Shown piece after piece: positions 1 through 5,003 of a stretch of 5,003 nt of DNA. The notes under the pieces were generated by a model. The model was not told the origin of the DNA. It ran no database searches and worked only from the letters and a program-made list of their open reading frames with translations. The translations under genes were made by a program, and so were the position numbers. This stretch comes from Clostridia bacterium (GTDB taxonomy: Bacteria; Bacillota; Clostridia; Christensenellales; UBA1242). Position 1 is the stretch's first letter. Every line of letters starts with the position of its first letter. The stretch spans positions 1 through 5,003 of the forward strand of contig JAFTJJ010000010.1 in assembly GCA_017456465.1 (NCBI GenBank), in the 5' to 3' direction.

Positions 1-1029
1 GTTCGTACAAACGCTGACTCTCCAAGAGATGCAAAAGTTGCTGTTAACTTTGGAGCACAAGGTATTGGTTTAACTCGTACTGAACATATGTTCTTCGAAG
101 GCGATAGAATTAAATCAGTTCGTGAAATGTTAGTTTCAAAAACTAAAGAACAAAGAAAAGCTGCATTAGATAAGATTTTACCAATGCAACAAGCTGACTT
201 TGAGGGCTTGATGGAAGCTCTTGAAGGAAACCCAGTAACAATCAGATTTTTGGATCCACCATTGCATGAGTTCGTTCCAACATCTGAAGCTGACATCAAG
301 GCTCTTGCAGATGCGCAAGGCAAGTCAGTAGCGCAAATCAAACAAATTATTAACGATCTCCATGAGTTTAACCCAATGATGGGTCACCGTGGATGTCGTC
401 TTGCTGTTACTTATCCAGAAATTGCTGTTATGCAAACAAAGGCTGTGATTAAAGCGGCAATCGCTGTTCAAAAGAGACACAGAAACTGGAAAGTTGTTCC
501 TGAAATCATGATTCCACTTGTTGGAGAAGTGAAAGAGTACAACTTTGTGAAGAAAATCGTTGTTGAAACTGCTGATGCTGTTATTGCTGAAGCTAAGTCA
601 GACCTCAAGTATGAAGTTGGAACAATGATCGAAATTCCTCGTGCTTGTCTTGTTGCTGATGAAATCGCTGAAAATGCAGACTTCTTCTGCTTCGGAACAA
701 ACGACCTCACTCAAATGACATTTGGATTCTCTCGTGATGATGCTGGAAAATTCCTTCCATCATATTACGCTTCAAAGATTTATGAATCTGATCCATTTGC
801 AAGACTTGACACAACTGGTGTCGGCAAGCTTATGGACATGGCAGTGAAGGCTGGAAAAACAGTGAAGACAAAACTTCATGCCGGAATTTGTGGTGAGCAT
901 GGTGGAGATCCATCATCAATCGAGTTCTGCCATGCAATTGGTCTTGACTATGTTTCATGTTCTCCTTTCAGAGTTCCAATCGCTCGTTTGGCGGCTGCGC
1001 AGGCAAACATCAAGAACCCACGCAAATAG
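1..1029 (+). CDS. ppdK: Pyruvate, phosphate dikinase, C-terminal part (5' end outside window)
   Basis: The enzyme reversibly converts pyruvate, ATP and phosphate to PEP, AMP and PPi in the cytosol; many anaerobes run it in the glycolytic direction. The visible 342 residues match the PEP/pyruvate-binding TIM barrel; the whole protein is usually about 875 aa, so the nucleotide-binding and phosphohistidine domains lie upstream. Seen motifs, numbered from base 1: GIGLTRTEHMFF (Arg26), RFLDPPLHEFVP (Arg82), MMGHRGCRL, MIEIPRA (Glu211), FGTNDLTQMTFGFSRDD (Asn234, Asp235) and GICGEHGGDP (Cys297). Their spacing agrees to within one residue with the known active-site residues Arg561, Arg617, Glu745, Asn768, Asp769 and Cys831 of the Clostridium symbiosum enzyme, so the site is intact. 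The frame is open from base 1 and ends in TAG. The ATG at 88 is internal (the Met of the TEHM motif), not the start. It is followed by a terminator. Identity is nearly certain. Confidence 0.97.
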   Translation, partial: VRTNADSPRDAKVAVNFGAQGIGLTRTEHMFFEGDRIKSVREMLVSKTKEQRKAALDKILPMQQADFEGLMEALEGNPVTIRFLDPPLHEFVPTSEADIKALADAQGKSVAQIKQIINDLHEFNPMMGHRGCRLAVTYPEIAVMQTKAVIKAAIAVQKRHRNWKVVPEIMIPLVGEVKEYNFVKKIVVETADAVIAEAKSDLKYEVGTMIEIPRACLVADEIAENADFFCFGTNDLTQMTFGFSRDDAGKFLPSYYASKIYESDPFARLDTTGVGKLMDMAVKAGKTVKTKLHAGICGEHGGDPSSIEFCHAIGLDYVSCSPFRVPIARLAAAQANIKNPRK

Positions 1030-1072
1030 TTTTCGGCGTGATTTCACGCAAACTACTGCAGAAACTTCAAAT

Positions 1073-1116
1073 AAAATACCCGGTTACATACGTAAGTATG
1101 CGCCCGGGCATTTTTT
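1073..1116 (+). terminator. Intrinsic terminator after ppdK
   Basis: A hairpin lies 44 nt after the ppdK stop. The lower stem is AAAAT/ATTTT (1073-1077 with 1110-1114) with an A-C mismatch. The middle stem is CCCGG/CCGGG (1079-1083 with 1104-1108). A 3x3 internal loop (TTA/CGC) leads to an upper stem CATAC/GTATG (1087-1091 with 1096-1100) capped by GTAA, a GNRA-type tetraloop. A run of six T (1111-1116) follows. The opposite strand also ends in a T-rich stretch, so some function in that direction is possible. Confidence 0.85.
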
Positions 1117-1205
1117 ATTGTTTCTTTGTATTTTGTGTAAACTGACGCCGAAAAAGGGGTTGATTTTGGTGGTTTTGATTCATTGATTAATAAATAATAT
1201 AAGAT

Positions 1206-1237
1206 AAAGCACTTGAGAAAACTCAAGTGCTTTTCTT
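1206..1237. terminator. Hairpin terminator between convergent genes, probably bidirectional
   Basis: There is a perfect 12-bp stem (1206-1217 with 1222-1233; arm AAAGCACTTGAG) and an AAAA loop. On the + strand it runs into TTTTCTT. On the - strand it is followed by a weaker T-rich stretch (TTTATCTTATATT). It lies 33 nt beyond the ATPase stop codon and 90 nt beyond the ppdK terminator. The natural reading is the main terminator for the minus-strand ATPase gene and a back-up for ppdK. The stretch 1117-1205 between the two hairpins shows nothing else I can support. Confidence 0.8.
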
Positions 1238-1265
1238 GTGTGTTTATTAATTTGGTTGTTTAAAT

Positions 1266-2465
1266 TTAAACATTTTCAAGGAGGAAGTCTGCAAGGTGTA
1301 CAATTGGGATGCCGGATAAGTTGCCGGTTTTTGTTTTGTCGAGCGTAATGATATATTTTGGATAATGATCATTGATTTTTGTGAGGATTATGCCAGAGTT
1401 TGTGTTTGGGGTATTGTCGTCCAAAATTTGAACATAGATTTTTTCGTTACGTTTTGTTCCCACAAATGAAATTTCGTCTTTGCCGAACTTTCCAACGTGT
1501 GTTTTGAAGCCTCGTCTTGAAAGTTCCAAGAATACAGTGTTTTCGATTCTGGCTTTTATGTTTGATGATTGTGGATCTTCGTGATAAAAAGACGTGTCAG
1601 CCAAATAGCATTTGCTTTGAGTTTTGAGTTCTGTGTGGGTTTTGAGGTCGTAGCGGTAGCAACGTTTGGTGAGAAACACTTCCTCAAGCCAATCCATATA
1701 GGCATAAATTGTTTCAATTGCGATGCTTCTTTTTTCAGATTTCAAGGTTTCTGATATCTTATTTACAGAGAAATTGTTTCCTAGATTATTTGAGATGTAC
1801 TTAAAGACACGTCCAAAAGATTCTTCCGATGTGATCATGTGAATTGGGTTTAGAGTGAGTGAGACTATGCTTGAGTAAATGCCCTCAGAAATTTGCATGG
1901 CTTCAATGATCTGGTCGTTGTTGCAAAGTTTTGTAATGAGGGGAAATCCTCCGAATTTTAGGTAATCCATGACGATATCTTTTGTTGATGGGTCGATCTT
2001 GTCAATGCCTTTGAACTCCAGAAATTCAGCAAAAGACAGTGGGTGGACATGAATGATGGCGTGTCTGCCTTTGAGTTTGCTTAAATTTGTGTCTGAAATT
2101 TCATATGAAGTGGTGGCATAGATGTCAGCATCAAAAGCATCAATGAGGTCGAGAGCAAGGTCTTGCCAATCTGGCAAGATTTGGATTTCATCTAATAGTA
2201 AATAGCACTTTGACTTATTTTCGAGTTCTTCTGCAAGTTCTTTGAAAACTTGTTTGGTTGAAAGAGGGTCTTCATTTTTGAAAAGAGAGAAAGCTCGTTT
2301 GATGATGTTTTCTTCGCTTACTCCTGATGTGATGAGTTCAGTTTTGATGTTTTCAAGCAGTGTGGTTTTGCCGGCACGTCTGATTCCTGTGATGAGTTTT
2401 ACAACTGGCACATCCTTATGTTTAAGGATTTGTTTTGTTATGTTTTTTCTTCTTGTGATTTTCAT
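1266..2465 (-). CDS. AAA_14 / DUF4143 family ATPase
   Basis: This is a complete 399-aa cytosolic protein, a typical length for the widespread AAA_14 plus DUF4143 ATPase family, whose cellular role is poorly known. In order: Walker A GIRRAGKT (27-34); Walker B YLLLDE (88-93), followed by the usual IQ and W100; GRH (133-135) and PLSFAEFL (142-149), family hallmarks; YLKFGGFP (168-175); a helical middle region; KCYLADTSFY (285-294); ARIENTVFLELSRRG (305-319); and DEISFV (330-335), then YVQI (344-347). The last three match the C-terminal DUF4143 domain, which resembles a restriction-endonuclease fold. Oddities: the usual sensor-like TGS(N/S)S stretch reads ATTSYE (117-122), and the usual EIDFV reads EISFV, so an acidic residue is lost. 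The ATG at 2463-2465 is chosen because GGAGAGG lies 7 nt upstream. It is convergent with ppdK and divergent from the lipoprotein gene, with no operon partner visible. Family assignment is firm; function and substrate are unknown. Confidence 0.92.
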   Translation of the reverse strand: MKITRRKNITKQILKHKDVPVVKLITGIRRAGKTTLLENIKTELITSGVSEENIIKRAFSLFKNEDPLSTKQVFKELAEELENKSKCYLLLDEIQILPDWQDLALDLIDAFDADIYATTSYEISDTNLSKLKGRHAIIHVHPLSFAEFLEFKGIDKIDPSTKDIVMDYLKFGGFPLITKLCNNDQIIEAMQISEGIYSSIVSLTLNPIHMITSEESFGRVFKYISNNLGNNFSVNKISETLKSEKRSIAIETIYAYMDWLEEVFLTKRCYRYDLKTHTELKTQSKCYLADTSFYHEDPQSSNIKARIENTVFLELSRRGFKTHVGKFGKDEISFVGTKRNEKIYVQILDDNTPNTNSGIILTKINDHYPKYIITLDKTKTGNLSGIPIVHLADFLLENV

Positions 2466-2472
2466 GGTGAAA

Positions 2473-2479
2473 CCTCTCC
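2473..2479 (-). promoter_or_regulatory. Ribosome binding site of the ATPase gene
   Basis: Read on the minus strand the sequence is GGAGAGG, followed by 7 nt and then the ATG. This fixes the start at 2465. Confidence 0.8.
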
Positions 2480-2517
2480 AAATGTTGATAAATTATAATT
2501 TTTGATTTTCTGAATAT

Positions 2518-2547
2518 ATTTTAACACTTTTTATTAACAAATGTCAA
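2518..2547 (-). promoter_or_regulatory. Promoter of the ATPase gene (sigma-A type, extended -10)
   Basis: On the minus strand there is a perfect TTGACA -35 (2547-2542), an 18-nt spacer, and a TAAAAT -10 (2523-2518) preceded by TG at the extended -10 position (2526-2525). The expected transcription start is near 2511, giving a leader of about 46 nt. A second -10-like TATAAT at 2497-2492 has no matching -35 at normal distance. The inverted repeat at 2551-2573 abuts the -35 on its upstream side. Confidence 0.65.
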
Positions 2548-2550
2548 AAG

Positions 2551-2573
2551 TTTTTATGTGTAAAACATAAAAA
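2551..2573. repeat. Inverted repeat next to the ATPase promoter
   Basis: Perfect 9-bp arms (TTTTTATGT at 2551-2559 and ACATAAAAA at 2565-2573) flank a 5-nt centre. It starts 3 nt upstream of the -35 of the minus-strand promoter, a plausible operator position. The low-complexity sequence means a chance palindrome cannot be excluded. Confidence 0.5.
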
Positions 2574-2605
2574 GATAAAAACAAACATTAATTTTTATAA
2601 CATAA

Positions 2606-2641
2606 ACTTAAAAACATATGTTGAAATTACTGTTTTTAAGT
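2606..2641. repeat. 11-bp inverted repeat in the divergent spacer
   Basis: Perfect arms ACTTAAAAACA (2606-2616) and TGTTTTTAAGT (2631-2641) flank a 14-nt centre. No T-run follows on either strand in a way that suggests a terminator. It is roughly midway between the two promoters, so an operator or architectural site is possible. Confidence 0.5.
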
Positions 2642-2710
2642 GTGCGACTCAAAAAATGTTTGAAATTGTTGATAAAATTTGTGAAAAAAATTAAAGAAAC
2701 AAAGATGTAG

Positions 2711-2733
2711 AAACTTACAAAATGTGTAAGTTT
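2711..2733. repeat. 9-bp inverted repeat in the divergent spacer
   Basis: Perfect arms AAACTTACA (2711-2719) and TGTAAGTTT (2725-2733) flank a 5-nt centre. The geometry (9-5-9, 23 bp in all) is the same as at 2551-2573, and both contain the octamer ATGTGTAA (2556-2563 and 2722-2729). That hints at two copies of related protein-binding sites. Confidence 0.5.
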
Positions 2734-2786
2734 TGTCAAAATTTAGCAAATTTTTGAAAATTGGAGCATAAAGTATAAGGAATTTT

Positions 2787-2824
2787 TCAAAAAAAGTCTT
2801 TGAGCAACCCGGACAGTTTTTTGA
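2787..2824. repeat. Inverted repeat just upstream of the lipoprotein promoter
   Basis: Outer arms TCAAAAAA (2787-2794) and TTTTTTGA (2817-2824) enclose a second short stem GTCT/GGAC (2796-2799 with 2811-2814, one G-T pair). It ends 12 nt before the -35 at 2837. It could be an operator or a weak hairpin. The A and T runs make chance pairing likely, so support is modest. Confidence 0.4.
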
Positions 2825-2836
2825 GGTTTGAAAGGG

Positions 2837-2865
2837 TGGACATTTTTTTTCAATTCATGTAAAAT
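2837..2865 (+). promoter_or_regulatory. Promoter of the lipoprotein gene (sigma-A type)
   Basis: The -35 is TGGACA (2837-2842), one mismatch from TTGACA. A 17-nt spacer containing a T8 run leads to the -10 TAAAAT (2860-2865). The predicted start is near 2872, so the mRNA leader before the ATG at 2975 would be about 103 nt and would contain the G12 tract. A second TAAAAT at 2865-2870 would need a 22-nt spacer and is less likely. Confidence 0.65.
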
Positions 2866-2926
2866 AAAATCACAAAAGCTAAACCCCTATGTCTTACAAA
2901 AGATGCAACCCTCCTCAGGTTTTCTT

Positions 2927-2938
2927 GGGGGGGGGGGG
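2927..2938 (+). repeat. Homopolymer tract of 12 G
   Basis: Twelve consecutive G in an otherwise AT-rich leader, preceded by TTTTCTT and followed by TAGC. Such mononucleotide G or C tracts are known slippage-prone contingency sites upstream of or within surface-protein genes in several bacteria. Here it lies downstream of the predicted promoter, within the untranslated leader. The exact length in a consensus assembly is uncertain. Confidence 0.9.
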
Positions 2939-2960
2939 TAGCAAATAAAGTAAGTTAATT

Positions 2961-2966
2961 AGGAGG
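2961..2966 (+). promoter_or_regulatory. Ribosome binding site of the lipoprotein gene
   Basis: A perfect AGGAGG sits 8 nt before the ATG at 2975. The spacer between them is exactly eight T, so the SD-to-start distance is set by a homopolymer that could itself vary. Confidence 0.9.
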
Positions 2967-2974
2967 TTTTTTTT

Positions 2975-5003
2975 ATGAAAAAAAATCCGAAGACTCAAAA
3001 GAGGGTTTTCAAAAAGAAATTCGCGAAAATAATGGCATGTGCCATTGCGGGAATTGGAACAGCTGGTCTTCTTTCGGGTTGTTCTGAAGGTGTGAGTCCT
3101 GTTTGGGGGACTGGCACTGATGTCCCAGAAACTGGTGTGATTGGAGAAATGTTCTATGACACTGATGACAACAAACTTTATCAATATGATGGAGAGAAAT
3201 GGGAATTCATCACTGAACTCAAGGGTGATGACGGTGGCATTGGTCCAAATGGTTTTGACGGTGCGAGCGTTGAAGTTCGCTTTGTTGAGGCTGAAAACAA
3301 ATATGAGTGGAGATATACTGCAGGAACTGATGAGGACAAGTCATGGAAGGATCTTGTGGACCTTGATGATCTTGAAGGTGAAGATGCAAAGAACATCAGA
3401 ATCAAAAAGGGCGAAACTCACATTGTTTGGGGTTATGGCGAGACAGATGATGATGTGACTGCTTGGAACAATCTTGTTGACCTTGAGCTTTTGAAAGTTA
3501 AGGGTGATGATGGAAAGAGTGCACAGCTTCAAGTTGTTGGAAACAAGCTTCAAGTGAACAACAATGACGGTGAGGGTTGGAAAGATGTTTTTGACTTAAA
3601 CACTCTCAAAGGTCAAGATGGTCGTGGAATTGAAATCAATTTTGATGATGAAACAAATGTTTATGAATGGAGATACACTTCTGGAACTGATACAGCATGG
3701 AAGACGCTTGTGGATCTTGACGAGCTTGTAGGTGTTGCAGGTGAATCTGTAGAGCTTCAAGTTGAGGATGACTATATCCAATGGAAGCAAACAAATGGCG
3801 AATGGCAAAATCTAATTGCTGTCGCTGACCTCAAAGTTAAAGGTGACACAGGTGCAACTGGTGCAACAATTCAAAGTGTGAGAACAAACAAGCTTGACAA
3901 GTGGGGAATAAGATCTGAACTTGTACTTGTTTTGAATGATGAAAATGAAACAGAAGTTAAGTCTTCTGAACTTGTTGAAGTGATCGACAATCTTTTCTAT
4001 ACAGCTACAAGTGATGCTGAAATCAGACAGCTCATGGCGTATGGTGTGGAACACATCAAGCTTGGTGCAGATGTTGAAATTGATGCACAAACAAACGGTG
4101 CGTTTATTCCAGAGCATGATGTTGAATTTGATTTGAATGGTTATACATTCTCATATCCAGTTGAAGTATCTTCTGAAAGAATGGTTATTGAAAAAGGTGT
4201 GGTTGTTGAGTTCAGAGATGGAAACATGGATTTTGGTGCAGCAGCTCCAAACAGTGGTTCTATTATTATCAACACAAAAAGTACAATCGTGCTTGATAAC
4301 GTAAACTACCATTCAGACGGAACAGCTCTTTTCCCTCGTGGTGATACAGCACTTGTTCGTGTGACTAATTCAGTGGTGGTTGGTCAAAACTATGGTATTG
4401 CGACAAACGCTTCACTTGATCCAGTAACAAAACTTCCTATTTATGCAGGAATTGAGGTTATTGTTGATGATTCTGAAATTAGAGCAGAAGCAGAAGATTA
4501 TGACGGAACAGCGCTTCTCTTTAATGTTCCTGGAACTCTTTTTGTGAACGATTCAGAAATTGTTGCTGACAGACACGCTGCGGTAATTCGTGGAGGAGAC
4601 GCAAAACTTGTTGACACAAAGCTTGTTTGCACAGGAGATTATGAAGAAGTAGAGGAAATTGAAACTGGGGGAACAGGTAATGCAGTGCCTTCAGCAGTTC
4701 TTGTTGTTGGTAATGAAGGCAATGGATACAAGTGGCCAACGAGCCTTGAGCTTGATGGTGTAAAAACTGTTGCAAAGAGATTTAAAACACCAGAACTTAT
4801 TGTTGCGAGCAACGAAGAGGAAGAATTTGCAACAAATCTTGTTCTTGTAAACCACAACTTCACTCGTCGTCAACTTGAAACAGCAGAGTTTAGTGAAAAT
4901 GCAAAAATAACAATTATTCTTGACAGTATTCAACCTGTATTTGACATTGTGGATATGTATGGTTATTATGCCGTTATGGGTGATTCAATGCAATTTGTAC
5001 TCA
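2975..5003 (+). CDS. Large repeat-containing surface lipoprotein, probable beta-helix (3' end outside window)
   Basis: 676 codons are visible with no stop, so the gene continues. The ATG is fixed by AGGAGG 8 nt upstream. Residues 1-36 form a lipoprotein signal: a basic start (nine Lys/Arg in the first 15), a hydrophobic core at 19-33, and lipobox LSGC with Cys36 as the likely acylated mature N-terminus, anchoring it to the outer face of the membrane. Residues 54-83 (GEMFYDTDDNKLYQYDGEKW region) resemble the modules that precede collagen-like tracts in surface and phage tail proteins. A short GXY run follows (84-97). Residues 98-298 hold five diverged repeats ending WKxLVDLxxLxG-like, and 299-334 may be a sixth. 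From about 341 there is a helix-like SDAEIRQLMAYGVEHIKLGADVEID, then DLNGYTF (386-392) and beta-rich rungs rich in Val/Ile, Asn and Gly to about 550 and probably beyond, typical of right-handed parallel beta-helices. No catalytic motif is recognised. A role as adhesin or surface binding protein is inferred. Confidence 0.9.
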   Translation, partial: MKKNPKTQKRVFKKKFAKIMACAIAGIGTAGLLSGCSEGVSPVWGTGTDVPETGVIGEMFYDTDDNKLYQYDGEKWEFITELKGDDGGIGPNGFDGASVEVRFVEAENKYEWRYTAGTDEDKSWKDLVDLDDLEGEDAKNIRIKKGETHIVWGYGETDDDVTAWNNLVDLELLKVKGDDGKSAQLQVVGNKLQVNNNDGEGWKDVFDLNTLKGQDGRGIEINFDDETNVYEWRYTSGTDTAWKTLVDLDELVGVAGESVELQVEDDYIQWKQTNGEWQNLIAVADLKVKGDTGATGATIQSVRTNKLDKWGIRSELVLVLNDENETEVKSSELVEVIDNLFYTATSDAEIRQLMAYGVEHIKLGADVEIDAQTNGAFIPEHDVEFDLNGYTFSYPVEVSSERMVIEKGVVVEFRDGNMDFGAAAPNSGSIIINTKSTIVLDNVNYHSDGTALFPRGDTALVRVTNSVVVGQNYGIATNASLDPVTKLPIYAGIEVIVDDSEIRAEAEDYDGTALLFNVPGTLFVNDSEIVADRHAAVIRGGDAKLVDTKLVCTGDYEEVEEIETGGTGNAVPSAVLVVGNEGNGYKWPTSLELDGVKTVAKRFKTPELIVASNEEEEFATNLVLVNHNFTRRQLETAEFSENAKITIILDSIQPVFDIVDMYGYYAVMGDSMQFVL
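3266..3868 (+). repeat. Five tandem protein repeats of about 36-43 residues inside the lipoprotein
   Basis: Units are residues 98-139, 140-182, 183-218, 219-258 and 259-298. The shared pattern is a beta strand, then a (Y/V)xW-type strand, a turn often with GTD or NDGE, then W(K/N)xLVDLxxL and a Gly-Asp linker such as KGDDG, KGQDG or KGDTGATGAT. Units 1 and 4 are closest: YEWRYT(A/S)GTD and WK(D/T)LVDLD(D/E)L occur in both, and the DNA at about 3302-3378 and 3662-3732 is visibly similar. The linkers are short collagen-like GXY runs. Repeats differ in length and sequence, so they are old rather than recently copied. Confidence 0.8.

Larger units (their letters stand above)
2466..2974. other. 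AT-rich divergent control region with no supported gene
   Basis: These 509 nt separate two divergent genes. Apart from the two promoters, the inverted repeats and the lipoprotein leader listed separately, I see no gene. The reading frames here are short and lack ribosome binding sites, and no tRNA- or known riboswitch-like fold is evident. The part between the two promoters (about 2550-2836) is the most AT-rich in the window and is full of A and T runs. That suggests bent DNA and protein binding rather than coding. Confidence 0.7.
2872..2974 (+). promoter_or_regulatory. Structured 5' leader of the lipoprotein mRNA (candidate cis-regulator)
   Basis: Seen: C4 (2884-2887), CCCTCC (2909-2914), G12 (2927-2938), AGGAGG (2961-2966) and T8 (2967-2974). 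CCTCCT at 2910-2915 is the exact reverse complement of the ribosome binding site AGGAGG. The same C-rich stretch can pair instead with the G tract (six pairs, one U-G, loop of about 12 nt). Two mutually exclusive folds are therefore possible: one hides the ribosome binding site and the other frees it. It matches no riboswitch class I recognise. The pairing is visible in the sequence; the regulatory role is inferred. Confidence 0.45.

Noticed and set aside
468..710. Open frame on the minus strand inside ppdK
   Set aside because: It lies wholly within the strongly conserved ppdK barrel on the other strand, has no ribosome binding site, and resembles nothing I recognise.
1036..1049. Small hairpin GCGTG-ATTT-CACGC just after the ppdK stop
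   Set aside because: The stem is only 5 bp with no T-run after it. The larger hairpin at 1073-1116 is the better terminator.
878..1186. Plus-strand frames overlapping the ppdK end and running through the terminator
   Set aside because: They read through the terminator hairpin, overlap conserved ppdK codons in another frame, and have no ribosome binding site.
2492..2497. TATAAT on the minus strand as the ATPase -10
   Set aside because: No -35-like hexamer lies 16-18 nt upstream. The TTGACA/TGnTAAAAT pair at 2518-2547 is a much better promoter.
2656..2694. 12-codon frame starting at ATG 2656 in the divergent spacer
   Set aside because: It has no ribosome binding site, is very short and sits in AT-rich non-coding sequence; it is expected by chance.
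2925..2951. G tract as a promoter spacer (TTGGGG as -35, TAAAGT as -10)
   Set aside because: The -35 matches only in TTG and the spacer would be 15 nt. The promoter at 2837-2865 is far better. It would become interesting if a transcription start were mapped near 2958.
3266..3868. Repeats as a CRISPR array
   Set aside because: The repeats are protein-level, vary in length and sequence, lie in one open reading frame, and have no identical short repeats with unique spacers.
2915..4933. Several minus-strand and alternative-frame open stretches inside the lipoprotein gene
   Set aside because: The long plus-strand frame from 2975 has a perfect ribosome binding site, signal peptide, repeats and coherent composition. 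The others are shadows of it; one even reads the G tract as a proline run.
1266..5003. ATPase plus lipoprotein as a two-gene defence or toxin system
   Set aside because: The genes diverge, are separated by 509 nt with their own promoters, and share no recognised partner domains. Adjacency alone does not support a system.

Overview
The window looks like chromosomal DNA of a low-GC, Gram-positive-type anaerobe (Bacillota or a relative; inferred, not proven). The support is low-GC coding DNA and even more AT-rich spacers, strong AGGAGG-type ribosome binding sites, TTGACA/TAAAAT-type promoters, a Gram-positive-style lipoprotein signal, and a pyruvate, phosphate dikinase of the kind used in PPi-linked glycolysis. 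Standard genetic code fits: the two complete gene ends use TAG and TAA, and all tryptophans read as TGG.

Layout. Bases 1-1029 (+) are the 3' part of ppdK, holding the complete PEP/pyruvate-binding barrel active site. A 236-nt convergent spacer follows, with two intrinsic terminators (1073-1116 and 1206-1237). Bases 1266-2465 (-) encode a complete 399-aa AAA_14/DUF4143-type ATPase with intact Walker motifs but a changed nuclease-like C-terminal motif. Bases 2466-2974 are a divergent, very AT-rich control region. It holds a promoter for each neighbour, four inverted repeats, and an unusual leader with a run of twelve G and a perfect anti-Shine-Dalgarno sequence. From 2975 (+) a large lipoprotein gene runs off the right edge: 676 codons are visible with no stop. 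It has a signal peptide with lipobox Cys36, five to six tryptophan-containing repeats joined by short collagen-like GXY linkers, and then a probable right-handed parallel beta-helix.

How the genes relate. ppdK is central metabolism and ends its own transcription unit. The ATPase and the lipoprotein are transcribed away from each other, so they share a control region but not an operon. Nothing in the sequence links them functionally. The most interesting part is the lipoprotein leader: a G12 tract, an anti-SD that can pair either with the G tract or with the real SD, and a T8-ATG-A8 palindrome at the start codon. Together these look like a candidate phase-variable or tunable switch for a surface protein. 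That is an inference from sequence and needs population or expression data.
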